A stretch of 64,000 nucleotides of DNA from an uncultured Shimia sp. (GCF_947493595.1 NZ_CANLRL010000001.1:558001-622000); one strand, 5' to 3'. Shown: positions 43,309 through 52,238, counted from the stretch's first letter. Notes: generated by a model not told the origin, from the letters alone. Made by a program: numbers and translations.

Positions 43309-44717
43309 GGCAAAAGATCCATTAGGCGGAATTCGGCAATACGCTCAACCTGTTTGCACGCTTCCGTAAATTCGGTGTCGCTGTCATTCCCGATCCGGCG
43401 CTCAAAGGCCGCCATGATCGAAGCTTTGTCGTGGTCACGCACTGCAATAATGAAGGGAAAGCCGTGTTTGGCGACGTAGTCATTGTTCAGTTTCGTGAAC
43501 TGGTCGCGTTCCGCGTCGGTGAGCATATCGAGACCTGCGCCCGCTTGTTCAGATGTGCTTTCTGCAGTCAACCGACCGGCTGCAGCCAACTTTCCGGCAA
43601 GATCCGGGTGGGCGTTCAGAACGCCAAGGCGCTCTTCGTCACTGGCTGAACGGAAGGCACGACATAGAACATTGTGAACGCCTGCAGCACAGTCATGTGC
43701 AGGGCCTAATTCCAACTTATGGGCACGTTCCGCTATCCAGGCGGAATGCTCAAAAATACCGCCGTACAGCTCCACAAAACGGGATTGCTCCATTTGACTT
43801 GGTTGTTCAATCCGAGTGTGCGGATGGGTCTGGGCCCAGTGCTCCGCAATCTCAATACGGCGCGGGGTCCATACGCCGTCAAAGCCTTGAATGTACTCAA
43901 GGAACTGCGCCAATCCGGCGAGTTTGCCCGGACGGCCAATCAACCGGCAGTGCAACCCGATGGACATCATCTTTGGCGCGCCTTCGCTGCCTTCGGCATA
44001 AAGCACGTCAAAGGCGTCTTTGAGGTAGGTGAAAAAATCTTGTCCCGTCACCCAACCCGGAGCCGTTGCAAACCGCATGTCGTTGGCTTCCAAAGTGTAA
44101 GGGATGATCAACTGGTCGCGGTCCCCATATTCGCGCCAATAGGGGAGGTCGTCGTCGTAAGTGTCTGAGATATAGTCGAAAGCACCAGTTTCAGCGACAA
44201 GCCGGACGGTATTTTCAGAGCAGCGTCCAGTGTACCAGCCGCGGGGGCGATCGCCGACCACTTCCGTGTGCAAGCGGATGGCCTCGGCGATGGAAGCTCG
44301 TTCTTCCTCTTCTGGCATGTCCTTGTGTTCGACCCATTTGAGGCCGTGGCTGGCGATTTCCCAATCGGCGGCTTTCATCGCTGCGACCTGTTCAGGGTTA
44401 CGCGCCAGTGCACTGGCAACGCCATAGATAGTCACAGGAATGTCGTTGCCGGTGAAGAGGCGGTGCAAACGCCAAAAACCGGCGCGCGCGCCATATTCGT
44501 AAATCGACTCCATGTTCCAGTGCCGCTGGCCCTGCCATTGCGCTGCGCCTGGAATATCGGAGAGAAACGCCTCGGAGGCTGCATCCCCGTGCAACACACA
44601 GTTTTCGCCGCCTTCTTCGTAGTTTAGTACAAATTGCACAGCAACTTTGGCGTCATTGGGCCATTGTGCGTGTGGTGGCTTAGGGCCATAGCCCCGCATG
44701 TCCCGTGCATAGCGCAT
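43305..44717 (-). CDS. puuE: bifunctional allantoinase (PuuE) / OHCU decarboxylase (UraD)
   Basis: 470 residues in two enzymes. Residues 1-300 are a polysaccharide-deacetylase-like, metal-independent-type allantoinase: VQFVLNYEEGGENCVLHGD, NMESIYEYGARAGFWRLHRLF, SHGLKWVEHKDMPEEEER, in order. Residues about 310-468 are OHCU decarboxylase with the catalytic His in FVELYGGIFEHSAWIAERA, plus NAHPDLAGKLA and FPFIIAVRDHDKASI. UraD yields S-allantoin, which the first half hydrolyses to allantoate. A GTG at 44720 directly before the ATG is also a possible start. First gene of the catabolic operon behind the LysR gene. Confidence 0.93.
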   Translation of the reverse strand: MRYARDMRGYGPKPPHAQWPNDAKVAVQFVLNYEEGGENCVLHGDAASEAFLSDIPGAAQWQGQRHWNMESIYEYGARAGFWRLHRLFTGNDIPVTIYGVASALARNPEQVAAMKAADWEIASHGLKWVEHKDMPEEEERASIAEAIRLHTEVVGDRPRGWYTGRCSENTVRLVAETGAFDYISDTYDDDLPYWREYGDRDQLIIPYTLEANDMRFATAPGWVTGQDFFTYLKDAFDVLYAEGSEGAPKMMSIGLHCRLIGRPGKLAGLAQFLEYIQGFDGVWTPRRIEIAEHWAQTHPHTRIEQPSQMEQSRFVELYGGIFEHSAWIAERAHKLELGPAHDCAAGVHNVLCRAFRSASDEERLGVLNAHPDLAGKLAAAGRLTAESTSEQAGAGLDMLTDAERDQFTKLNNDYVAKHGFPFIIAVRDHDKASIMAAFERRIGNDSDTEFTEACKQVERIAEFRLMDLLP

Positions 44718-44849
44718 CACGCCAATTCTCCCCTGATCCGTGATTGCTTCGTTTTAGCTTATAAAACGCGGCGTGACTTTCCAATTTTTCTTGAAAGAGT
44801 TGTTGCCGGGGAAGGCGCTTGCAGAGGGAAAGCGTTTTTGACTCAATCG

Positions 44850-45776
44850 CTAGGTCTTTGCGACAGCTTGGTTTTCCTTCAGTGCAGCCTGTACGCGTGG
44901 GGTCATAAACTCAATCAATAGCCTGGTCTTAGGGTCTTGGTGGCGGCGATGAGTGTAAAGCAGGGCCATTTGAATTGGCATGGGTGGCGTGTCCGTCAAT
45001 ACCGGCACCAAGGCGCCAGATGACAAGTGTTCGGCAATTTCAAACACGGGTTTCAGAGTGATGCCATAGCCTTCCAAAGCCCAATCAGTCAGCACATCCC
45101 CGTCATCAGACTCAAACGGTCCTTTTACAGCGTAGCGACGTGTTCCTTCTGCTGTTTCCAAAGGCCATTGAAATTCCGGCGCGCCAGGATACCGCAAATT
45201 GAGGCAGTCGTGGGTGCCGTTTGTGAGCTCTTCAGCTGAGGTGGGGGTGCCTCGGTTTGACAGGTAGGTCGGCGAGGCGCAGAGAACGCGGGGGCAATCT
45301 GCAATTTTGCGAATGCGCAGAGTGCTGTCTTCTGGAACGCCCAAAAAGAAAGCGACATCAAGGCCTTCGGCGGTGAGGTCGAGCTTTCTGTCAGACAAGC
45401 GCAGGCGCAAATCGATCAGTGGGTATTCCTTTTTGAACTCCGGAATCAAAGGCGCGATCAGTCGGCGGCCGACGCCAAGCGGCGCGGCGATGTGCAAAAG
45501 ACCACGTGGACTTTGTGTGATGGAGTTCACTGCGGCTTCTGCTTCATCAATTGTCTCAAGGATTTTGCAAGCGCCTTCATAAAACGTATTGCCTTGTTCT
45601 GTCGGGTTGAGCTGTCGCGTGGTACGGTGAAACAGTCGCACGCTAAGATACTCTTCCAATTGGGAAATACGTGAAGAGGCCACCGCTGCGGAAATGCGTT
45701 GGTCCCGGGCTGCGGCAGACATGCTGCCAAGTTCGTAGACGCGGACAAAGGTGCGGATGTTGTCGATGTAGGACAT
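44850..45776 (-). CDS. LysR-family transcriptional regulator
   Basis: 308 residues. N-terminal winged helix (MSYIDNIRTFVRVYELGSMSAAARDQRISAAVASSRISQLEEYL in blocks, residues 1-62), then a coiled linker and the periplasmic-binding-like effector domain (LLHIAAPLGVGRRLIAPLIPEF, LDVAFFLGVPEDSTL, GYGITLKPVFEIAEHL). It sits directly upstream of puuE on the same strand with a 132-base gap, and is likely the activator of the purine operon responding to a pathway intermediate. That assignment is by position only. Confidence 0.88.
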   Translation of the reverse strand: MSYIDNIRTFVRVYELGSMSAAARDQRISAAVASSRISQLEEYLSVRLFHRTTRQLNPTEQGNTFYEGACKILETIDEAEAAVNSITQSPRGLLHIAAPLGVGRRLIAPLIPEFKKEYPLIDLRLRLSDRKLDLTAEGLDVAFFLGVPEDSTLRIRKIADCPRVLCASPTYLSNRGTPTSAEELTNGTHDCLNLRYPGAPEFQWPLETAEGTRRYAVKGPFESDDGDVLTDWALEGYGITLKPVFEIAEHLSSGALVPVLTDTPPMPIQMALLYTHRRHQDPKTRLLIEFMTPRVQAALKENQAVAKT

Positions 45777-45937
45777 AGTGACCTTCAGGCATTTCTTGAA
45801 ACTGGAATTGTATTCTACGGTATCCCAGAAAAGTCAGCAGCGCTAGTGTGGCTGGCCGTTCGGAAGAATTGACGCTTTTCATTTGTGAGCGCGCGTGCTT
45901 GAAATCCGGCAAAGCCTTTGACGTGGGAGCAGCAAAA

Positions 45938-46591
45938 ATGCAGACGGTGATCTTTGATTTGGACGGCACACTAGTGGATAGCGCGCCAGATATTCGTGCC
46001 TCTGTGAACAAGATGCTCGCGGAAGAAGGTTTGGAAGAATTGGATTTGCCCGCTATTATTTCTTTTATTGGCAATGGCTTACCGGTTCTGGTACAGCGGG
46101 TAATGGCGCATTTTCAGATTGAAGAGGCAGAGTTTTCTCGGCTGAGCGCGCGGGTACTGGAAATCTACAATGCGTCGACGTCCGCGTACACCGTGACCTA
46201 TGACGGAGTGCGGGAAGTTCTGGATGCTTTGTCGGCGCAGGGCGTGCGGATGGGGGTTTGCACCAACAAGCCGAGGGAGCCGGCGATGCATGTTCTGGAG
46301 GGGCTGGATCTAGTCAAATACTTCGACGTTGTTGTTGGGGGAGACTCTTTTGAAAAGAGAAAGCCTGATCCGCTGCCGCTGTTGGAAACCATTGGGGGCA
46401 GGCCGATAGGGGACGTGCTTTATGTCGGTGACAGCGAAGTAGATGCGGAGACGGCGCAGCGGGCTGGCGTGACTTTTGCTTTGTTTACAGAGGGCTATCG
46501 TAAGTCACCCGTTGCGGAGATTCCCCACGATGTCCATTTTTCAGCCTGGAAAGATTTCCTGTCGGTTGTTGACGACGCGCAGCCTGCATAG
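45938..46591 (+). CDS. gph: phosphoglycolate phosphatase (HAD superfamily)
   Basis: 217 residues, start at 45938 (MQTVIFDLDGTLVDS). Removes 2-phosphoglycolate. HAD motifs: nucleophile D7 and acid D9 in FDLDGTLVD, motif II in GVCTNKP, lysine in FEKRKPDPLPLLE, and motif IV in VLYVGDSEVDAETAQRAG. A cap domain sits between motifs I and II (residues about 15-85). Other HAD phosphatases are hard to exclude. It is divergent from the LysR gene across about 160 bases. Confidence 0.87.
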   Translation: MQTVIFDLDGTLVDSAPDIRASVNKMLAEEGLEELDLPAIISFIGNGLPVLVQRVMAHFQIEEAEFSRLSARVLEIYNASTSAYTVTYDGVREVLDALSAQGVRMGVCTNKPREPAMHVLEGLDLVKYFDVVVGGDSFEKRKPDPLPLLETIGGRPIGDVLYVGDSEVDAETAQRAGVTFALFTEGYRKSPVAEIPHDVHFSAWKDFLSVVDDAQPA

Positions 46592-46695
46592 GCCAAAACA
46601 AGCGACTTCTCTCTCTTCCTCGTAACTGTGACTTGCTCATTGGGGGGCGTTGGTTTTAGGCTGTGTCCAAACGCCATGACGCGAGGAGTTTGGTT

Positions 46696-47271
46696 GTGAA
46701 ATCTATTATTGTCAGTGCTTTGGCCGCTGTTTCTATTTTCATCGGAGGGGCTGTTTCGGCGCAGGTGATTGATCTGACACCAGCCAATCCGCAGCCAACG
46801 GGTGTGAAGCGGGGGCTCAAGGTCAACTACTTCACCGGCGAGCGTAACGTGCGGAACCTGTCGCAAGCGAAGTCCAAGATCAAGTGGTCCAAACCCGGTA
46901 AGCCATTGCCTGGATTGAATTTTCCAGACAAAGGGCAGGGCGCACCGGTGCTGACGTCGGGCAAGGCTACTTTGGTGGTTGCGGACATTAATGGGTATAT
47001 CAAGTTTGATAAGCCCGGGGTCTATGACCTTGAATTCTTTAGCAATGATGGCTCGCAAATCTGGATTGGCGGCAAGTCGGTGGCGAAGCTGAACAAGATC
47101 ACGCCTTGTGCCAGTGTCGGGCGGCCGAAGGTCAATGTGCCCTCGGCAGGATGGTATGATTTCAAGGTGTTATACTGGCAGAAAGAGGGAACGGCGTGCC
47201 TCGAAAGTGAGTGGAAAGCGCCGGGAGGCAAGCGTCAGCTGATCCCGAACAGCGCGTTTGGCTATAAGTAA
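46696..47271 (+). CDS. secreted PA14-like domain protein
   Basis: 191 residues. I place the start at the GTG at 46696, 7 bases after GAGGAG, giving a signal peptide (MKSIIVSALAAVSIFIGGAVSAQ). The GTG at 46663 has no such site. The mature part resembles PA14/GLEYA carbohydrate-binding domains: RGLKVNYFTGERNVRNL, VVADINGYIKFDKPGVYDLEFFSNDGSQIWIGGKSV (in blocks) and GWYDFKVLYWQKEGTACLESEWKAPGG. Two cysteines (ITPCAS, TACLES) probably pair. It may bind a surface or extracellular glycan. A terminator follows. Confidence 0.75.
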   Translation: MKSIIVSALAAVSIFIGGAVSAQVIDLTPANPQPTGVKRGLKVNYFTGERNVRNLSQAKSKIKWSKPGKPLPGLNFPDKGQGAPVLTSGKATLVVADINGYIKFDKPGVYDLEFFSNDGSQIWIGGKSVAKLNKITPCASVGRPKVNVPSAGWYDFKVLYWQKEGTACLESEWKAPGGKRQLIPNSAFGYK

Positions 47272-47294
47272 ACATCGATTCAATAAGGTTAATT

Positions 47295-47316
47295 GGGGGC
47301 TTCGGCCCCCTTTTTT
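47295..47316 (+). terminator. intrinsic terminator after the PA14-like gene
   Basis: GGGGGC-TTCG-GCCCCC followed by six T, 23 bases after the stop codon. Confidence 0.92.
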
Positions 47317-47387
47317 GTTGGCAAAATCCACGTCGGTAAAGTGTCTGTATTGCGACTGTTTTACAGCTGTGGCGATTTTTGCACCGA

Positions 47388-48062
47388 TCAGCGGCAGATA
47401 TTCTTAACCTGTGCGTCTTTCCACGGCAGCACCACCGCGTCTGGACGGGGTAGATTTTTGACCGGGAAATGCGGCGAGAGCAGAGATTTGAGCCGTTCGG
47501 TGCGCGGTGCCTCTGGATCGAGCAGGGAACAGCAGAGGTATTCCTCGACCACAGCCGCCTGCTGCTCGTACCCGTAGTCCAGGAAGGTTGCGGCCGAGGC
47601 ACCTTCGAACTGATACGGGTCAGCGCCGTTTTTGTGTTCTTGCGCGGCCTTCAACGGCGTGTAGCCAGTGATCTCGCGGTTCTGCCATTGCCAGACGTGC
47701 ACCATTTCGTGGGCAAAGAACATGGCCGCTGTCAGGTGCAGCTTCTCGGGGTAGCTGGGTACGTAGTCCGGCACCGACCAATCGCGGGAGGTGTAGACGT
47801 GCTCATAGAGCACAACACCAGCGGCGGTGGCGGTGATGGTTTCCTCTTTGGGTTCTGGATTGATGCGTTCGCGACAGGCGAGGCGGGGACGTTTTTCATA
47901 CTCCCACGTCTGGATGCCGAGCGGCGCGTTTTTGGTGATGCGGATCGGTTTGGTGTCGATGGTGGCGCCCAGCACGTCGGTGGTAAATGCCTGTTCCGTT
48001 TCGGTCAGGGACCGGCCACAGGAGATCAAAGCGAGACAGAAGAAAACGGGCCAGATGCGCAT
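47388..48062 (-). CDS. lipoprotein with HExxH metallopeptidase-like motif
   Basis: 224 residues starting at 48062 (MRIWPVFFCLALISCG), a lipoprotein signal with lipobox LISC. The upstream frame from 48110 is rejected because it would put the signal inside the protein. The segment MFFAHEMVHVWQWQN holds HEMVH, the zinc HExxH motif, and AVVEEYLCC about 60 residues later could supply a third Glu ligand. The N-terminal half has RLACRERINPEP, and the C-terminus ends in AQVKNICR. This suggests a periplasmic zinc protease of unknown substrate. A structural role is possible. Confidence 0.6.
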   Translation of the reverse strand: MRIWPVFFCLALISCGRSLTETEQAFTTDVLGATIDTKPIRITKNAPLGIQTWEYEKRPRLACRERINPEPKEETITATAAGVVLYEHVYTSRDWSVPDYVPSYPEKLHLTAAMFFAHEMVHVWQWQNREITGYTPLKAAQEHKNGADPYQFEGASAATFLDYGYEQQAAVVEEYLCCSLLDPEAPRTERLKSLLSPHFPVKNLPRPDAVVLPWKDAQVKNICR

Positions 48063-48106
48063 GGTGTGGAGACTAGCAAAGCGCCTTGTGGTGGCAAGGT
48101 GGGAAA

Positions 48107-48853
48107 TCACAGAAGGCTGTCGATTGTGCGGCCCAAGCGGAAAGGTGCCGCAAACGCCACCAAGCAGAGGGCGATGATTTGCAGGATCAGAAGGCCGCGC
48201 CCGGATTGCAACAACATCCAGGCGGAATGCAGCGCGTCGATGTCGTCGATCAGCTGATCATAGGTCAGCGCCAGCACGCGATAGTCAGCGGCCACATCCG
48301 GGCGATAGGGCTCGATCGCCTCCAGCGCCATGACGGTGGGCACATCGCGGGTGTCAAAGGCGAGGAATTCGGCCATGTCGAGCTCGGCGGCGGCTTTCTC
48401 CATGGCGGCGCGTTCGCGGCTTCCGGTGAACAGCAGGGTGAAGCCCTCAAGTGGAGTGGCGCGTTCGGTCACCGATAGAAACAGGGGCAGGGCGGTGTTG
48501 CCCGCGGAGCTGGCGGAGAGGTATTCGACCTTTTCGCAGAGCGTTGTGAGGTCTGTGTCTGCCAGATGGGCGCAATACCGCAGGCGGAAGCGGGCGGCGT
48601 CTGTGTCAAAGCTGCGGCTGGCGGTGTAGGCCACGGTGACCTGACGGTTGAGCGCGGTGCTGTCCTCTTGGTAGATGCCGACGGCGATGGCGACCACGGC
48701 CCCAATGCCCCCCAAGGCCACCCAGATCACGTCAGCCACTTCCCAGGCCTTGGAGCGATGGGCGTATTTGAACAGCAGCACCGCGCCAATGCTGCCGAGG
48801 CCAAAACAAAGCCCGATCAGGGGCAATTGATAGATGTGAATAAAGTCCGCCAT
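48107..48853 (-). CDS. membrane protein of unknown function with periplasmic or cytosolic helical middle
   Basis: 248 residues. Two N-terminal hydrophobic segments (about 10-30 and 42-62, LIGLCFGLGSIGAVLLF, VIWVALGGIGAVVAIAVG) and one at the C-terminus (about 222-240, LLILQIIALCLVAFAAPF) enclose a soluble middle rich in Ala and acidic residues (AAMEKAAAELDMAEFLAFDTRD). It contains cysteines in RYCAHLADTDLTTLCEKV. I recognise no family. It is followed 44 bases later by the HExxH lipoprotein gene, possibly one operon. Confidence 0.6.
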   Translation of the reverse strand: MADFIHIYQLPLIGLCFGLGSIGAVLLFKYAHRSKAWEVADVIWVALGGIGAVVAIAVGIYQEDSTALNRQVTVAYTASRSFDTDAARFRLRYCAHLADTDLTTLCEKVEYLSASSAGNTALPLFLSVTERATPLEGFTLLFTGSRERAAMEKAAAELDMAEFLAFDTRDVPTVMALEAIEPYRPDVAADYRVLALTYDQLIDDIDALHSAWMLLQSGRGLLILQIIALCLVAFAAPFRLGRTIDSLL

Positions 48854-48911
48854 GGGAGGACTTTAGGCGGTTTACATTGAAACAGGGATCAAAGGGCCGT
48901 GTGGGCGCGGG

Positions 48912-49361
48912 TTATTTTGGTGTGGTGACCAAACGGCCGCCGTTCATACATTCGGTGAAGTGGAAGTCATAAAACTTCTGATCCTGCGCGGCTCCGGCGG
49001 CGGAACCGATGGCGCCGCCGATCACGGCAGTGCCAAGCGCGTCGCGGTGATAGCGGTGATCGCGAGTGCCGATGTAGCCGAGGCCGTAGCCCAGTTGTGT
49101 GCCGGTTTGTCCGCCTTGCACACGGCCACGCATACCAGCGGCGGCGCGGGCGTATTGGTCACAGAAGAGTTCCGTGCGCGGCTGCTTTTGCCCCCATTGG
49201 TGCGTGCCTTTGTTGGTGTTCAAAGACGGCTGATTGGAGCGCTGCTGGCTTTCCGGGGACATGAAGTTGTTTTGATGCCGGGCGGAGTCCTTGCGGGCTT
49301 GGGCCGAGGTCTGAGTGACGGGCAGCAGGAGGGCGAGTATCAGGGCAAGGGCAGGGCGCAT
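48912..49361 (-). CDS. secreted protein with glycine-rich zipper-like segment
   Basis: 149 residues. Start at 49361 (MRPALALILALLLPVTQTSAQ) gives a signal peptide. The frame up to 49466 runs into the palindromic element upstream. The middle is Gln/Asn/Ser-rich and basic. A later segment ALGTAVIGGAIGSAAGAAQDQ resembles the glycine zipper seen in outer-membrane-associated lipoproteins such as SlyB/OmpA-like 2TM proteins. Cysteines in LFCDQYA and TECMNGG may pair. Function unknown. Confidence 0.55.
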   Translation of the reverse strand: MRPALALILALLLPVTQTSAQARKDSARHQNNFMSPESQQRSNQPSLNTNKGTHQWGQKQPRTELFCDQYARAAAGMRGRVQGGQTGTQLGYGLGYIGTRDHRYHRDALGTAVIGGAIGSAAGAAQDQKFYDFHFTECMNGGRLVTTPK

Positions 49362-49402
49362 GGGGGGAGTTTGGCAGGCGGTTTCGTGCATCGCAACCCA
49401 AT

Positions 49403-49478
49403 GCGGAATGCAAGGCATTCCGCCGCGCCCGACCCTGACCCGAGGGAGGGCGCGTTCCGCACCCACCCTCGGGTCAGG
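49403..49478. repeat. paired palindromic (REP-like) intergenic element
   Basis: Two hairpins side by side. First, GCGGAATGC-AAG-GCATTCCGC (49403-49423). Second, CCTGACCCGAGGG...CCCTCGGGTCAGG (49434-49478), a 13-bp perfect stem that extends inward with GGG/CCC and GCG/CGC around a TTC loop, broken only by an A-A and a C-A mismatch. It sits between two minus-strand genes and has no T-run, unlike a terminator. Confidence 0.7.
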
Positions 49479-49511
49479 CGCTGTATTTCTGAGCGATAGC
49501 GAGCCGAGTTT

Positions 49512-50066
49512 TTAAGGCAACCCAACGGCGAGCGGGATAAGGACCATTCGCCCCCAGTCGGGCCACAGAACAACCGACACTCCAAAGGCAATTGGCAGAA
49601 TGTAGTCTAGTAGAAGTCCGGGTAGTGTACTTACAATTCCGTCTGCTTTCTTGAACCTTATTTCAAGTTGCTTGAGTTTGTGCTCAATTTCGACCTTTTC
49701 ACTCTCGAAAAGATCTATATTGGAATGAATGGAGGGTTCGCCATGGGAAACTAGATTTTCATAGTGAAACGAAATTTCTTTGGCCGCCTTCGCGCTGTTG
49801 CGATCATAAAGCAGTTGAAGAATGCTGCGATTTGCCCCTGGTAAGAATCTTAGACAAAACACCAACAGCAGGTAGGCGGTTACGAGACGCAACACTCCCA
49901 CAATTTCTTCTTGCGAAAAGCTGAACGAAAAGCCGAACAAATCAACGCTTGTGTGGTTAATCTGAAGTGCTGCAAAAATGAGCGTAGTAGATGCGCTCGC
50001 AAATACAGACTTGCGCGCGCGGGTTTCGTCTTCTGGAGAAAGGTGTTGAGCTTCAAATAAGGTCAT
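49512..50066 (-). CDS. membrane protein with coiled-coil, AT-richer than its surroundings
   Basis: 184 residues. Two early hydrophobic stretches (about 22-36 and 55-78, VGVLRLVTAYLLLVFCLRFL), a charged likely coiled-coil middle (about 115-142, LFESEKVEIEHKLKQLEIRFKKAD) and a C-terminal hydrophobic pair (about 145-182). I recognise no family. The base composition is visibly richer in A and T than in parE or the genes on the other side, which suggests a recently acquired or fast-changing gene. It begins 4 bases after the parE stop and may be read from the parE transcript. Confidence 0.6.
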   Translation of the reverse strand: MTLFEAQHLSPEDETRARKSVFASASTTLIFAALQINHTSVDLFGFSFSFSQEEIVGVLRLVTAYLLLVFCLRFLPGANRSILQLLYDRNSAKAAKEISFHYENLVSHGEPSIHSNIDLFESEKVEIEHKLKQLEIRFKKADGIVSTLPGLLLDYILPIAFGVSVVLWPDWGRMVLIPLAVGLP

Positions 50067-50070
50067 TCAC

Positions 50071-52029
50071 TCAAACATCCAACTCCTCCACAAACCGTGC
50101 ATTCTCCTGAATGTACTGGAAGCGTTTTTCCGGCTTTTTGCCCATCAGGTCATTCACCAACCCATCGGTTTCGCCGGGCTCGTCTTCGTCGATGGTGATC
50201 CGGATCAGCTTGCGGCTTTCAGGATCCATGGTGGTCTCTTTCAGGTCTTTGGCGTCCATTTCCCCAAGACCCTTAAAGCGGGACACGTCAATGCGCCCTT
50301 TGCCGCCAAGGCCTTTTTCAAGCCACATGTCTTTTTCCGCCTCATCGACACAGTAGACACGTTTGGCCCCCTGCGTGATGCGGAACAGCGGCGGGCAGGC
50401 CATGTAGAGGTGGCCGGCGTCGATCATTGGGCGCATTTGGGTATAGAAGAAGGTCATCAACAGCGCGGCGATGTGGGCGCCGTCGACGTCCGCGTCGGTC
50501 ATGATGATGATCTTGTCGTAGCGCAGATCGTCAACGTTGAATTTGGTGCCAAGCCCAACGCCAAGCGCTTGGGTCAGGTCGTTGATTTCCTGGTTGGTGG
50601 TGATCTTGGAACCGGCAGCGCCGAGTACGTTGAGGATTTTACCACGGAGCGGTAGGAGGGCCTGGGTTTTGCGGTTGCGGGCCATTTTGGCGGAACCGCC
50701 CGCAGAGTCCCCCTCCACGATGAACAGTTCGGTGCCGTCGCGGTTGGTGGCGGAACAATCCACCAGCTTGCCGGGCAGGCGCAGTTTCTTGGTGGCTGTC
50801 TTACGTGCGGTCTCTTTTTCCTGACGGCGACGCAGACGCTCTTCAGCGCGTAGGATCAGGAAGTCGAGGATGGCACCAGCGGATTTCGTGTCTGCGGCGA
50901 GCCAGTTGTCAAAGTGGTCGCGCACGGCGTTTTCCACCAGACGCTGGGCCTCAACCGTGGCAAGACGGTCTTTGGTCTGGCCAACAAACTCCGGTTCGCG
51001 GATGAAGCAGGAGACCAGCGCGCAGCCTCCCGTAATGAGGTCGTCGCGGGTGATCGAGGCGGCTTTTTTGTTGTTGATGAGCTCGCCATAGGCCTTGATG
51101 CCTTTGAGCACAGCGGCCCAGAAGCCCGACACATGGGTGCCGCCTTCGGGGGTGGGGACGGTGTTACAGTAGGACTGGATGAAACCGTCGCGCGACGGGG
51201 TCCAGTTGATCGCCCATTCGACCTTGCCCGGCACGCCAAAGCGGCCTTGGAAATCCACGGTGCCAGCAAAAGGTTGCTCGGCGTAGGTGGTGGCCTTGTC
51301 CATGGTTTCTTTGAGGTAGTCAGACAAGCCGCCGGGGAAGTGGAAGGTGGCCTCGGTTGGGGTCTCACCGTCGTCGATGGCGGTTTTCCAGCGGATTTCG
51401 ACGCCGGAGAACAGGTAGGCTTTGGAGCGGATTGATTTGAACAGGCGCGCCGGTTTGAAACGGTGGGAGCCGAAGATTTGCTCATCCGCATGGAAGGTCA
51501 CGGTGGTGCCGCGCCGGTTGGGGGCAGCACCAACTTGTTCCACGGGGCCCTGTGGCAGGCCACGTGAGAAGCGTTGTTCAAACAGTTTCTTGTCGCGTGC
51601 AACTTGCACAACCATCAGATCCGACAGCGCGTTCACAACCGAGGCGCCTACGCCGTGCAGACCGCCCGAGGTCTGGTAAGCTTTGCCGGAGAATTTGCCG
51701 CCCGCGTGCAGGGTGCAGAGGATGACTTCCAATGCGGATTTGTCCGGAAACTTCGGGTGGGGGTCCACCGGGATGCCGCGGCCGTTATCGCGGATGGTGA
51801 TCGAGTAGTCTTCGTGCAGCTCTACCTCGATGCGATTGGCAAAGCCTGCAACCGCTTCGTCCATCGAATTGTCGAGCACTTCGGCCACGAGGTGGTGCAG
51901 GGCGCGTTCGTCCGTGCCGCCGATATACATGCCTGGCCGTTTTCGGACAGGTTCCAGCCCCTCAAGGACTTCAATAGAGGAGGCGTCGTAATCGGTCGGC
52001 TGTGTTTCGGCCAGAAGGTCGTTGGGCAT
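50071..52029 (-). CDS. parE: DNA topoisomerase IV subunit B
   Basis: 652 residues. ATPase subunit of the decatenating type II topoisomerase. GHKL ATPase motifs: AEVLDNSMDEAVAGFA (DN..DE), TIRDNGRGIPV, and TSGGLHGVGASVVNALS. The transducer domain occupies about 230-400. The TOPRIM domain has VEGDSAGGSAKMARNRKTQA and IIMTDADVDGAHIAALL. The KKPEKRFQYIQENARFVEELDV end is usual for ParE rather than GyrB, as is the length without the GyrB insertion. parC is not in the window. Confidence 0.95.
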   Translation of the reverse strand: MPNDLLAETQPTDYDASSIEVLEGLEPVRKRPGMYIGGTDERALHHLVAEVLDNSMDEAVAGFANRIEVELHEDYSITIRDNGRGIPVDPHPKFPDKSALEVILCTLHAGGKFSGKAYQTSGGLHGVGASVVNALSDLMVVQVARDKKLFEQRFSRGLPQGPVEQVGAAPNRRGTTVTFHADEQIFGSHRFKPARLFKSIRSKAYLFSGVEIRWKTAIDDGETPTEATFHFPGGLSDYLKETMDKATTYAEQPFAGTVDFQGRFGVPGKVEWAINWTPSRDGFIQSYCNTVPTPEGGTHVSGFWAAVLKGIKAYGELINNKKAASITRDDLITGGCALVSCFIREPEFVGQTKDRLATVEAQRLVENAVRDHFDNWLAADTKSAGAILDFLILRAEERLRRRQEKETARKTATKKLRLPGKLVDCSATNRDGTELFIVEGDSAGGSAKMARNRKTQALLPLRGKILNVLGAAGSKITTNQEINDLTQALGVGLGTKFNVDDLRYDKIIIMTDADVDGAHIAALLMTFFYTQMRPMIDAGHLYMACPPLFRITQGAKRVYCVDEAEKDMWLEKGLGGKGRIDVSRFKGLGEMDAKDLKETTMDPESRKLIRITIDEDEPGETDGLVNDLMGKKPEKRFQYIQENARFVEELDV

Positions 52030-52114
52030 TCGCGGGCTGCTCTTTTTTGTGTTGCTTGCTGCGCATTATGGCAGGGGTGTGCGGCGGTGGGAAGAGGCAG
52101 GGCACAAGAACCGT

Positions 52115-52146
52115 AAAGCCGCCTGTGATTAAACAGGCGGCTTTTT
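52115..52146. terminator. terminator-like hairpin between the solute-binding protein gene and parE
   Basis: AAAGCCGCCTG-TGATTAAA-CAGGCGGCTTT, an 11-bp stem with TTTTT on the plus strand. On the minus strand, where the upstream gene lies about 95 bases away, the T-run is only TTT. The direction is uncertain. Confidence 0.55.
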
Positions 52147-52205
52147 GGAGAGAGGGAATGTGTGGTGCCCGGATGGAGGGACAGTTCACAGCTAGGCACC
52201 ACGGG

Positions 52206-52223
52206 ATCACATGGGGATGTGAT
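52206..52223. other. short hairpin downstream of the solute-binding protein gene
   Basis: ATCACAT-GGGG-ATGTGAT, a perfect 7-bp inverted repeat 15 bases past the stop codon. There is no T-run, so it may be a 3' stabilising hairpin or a protein site. Confidence 0.3.
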
Positions 52224-52238
52224 TAGCGAGCTGGCGGA

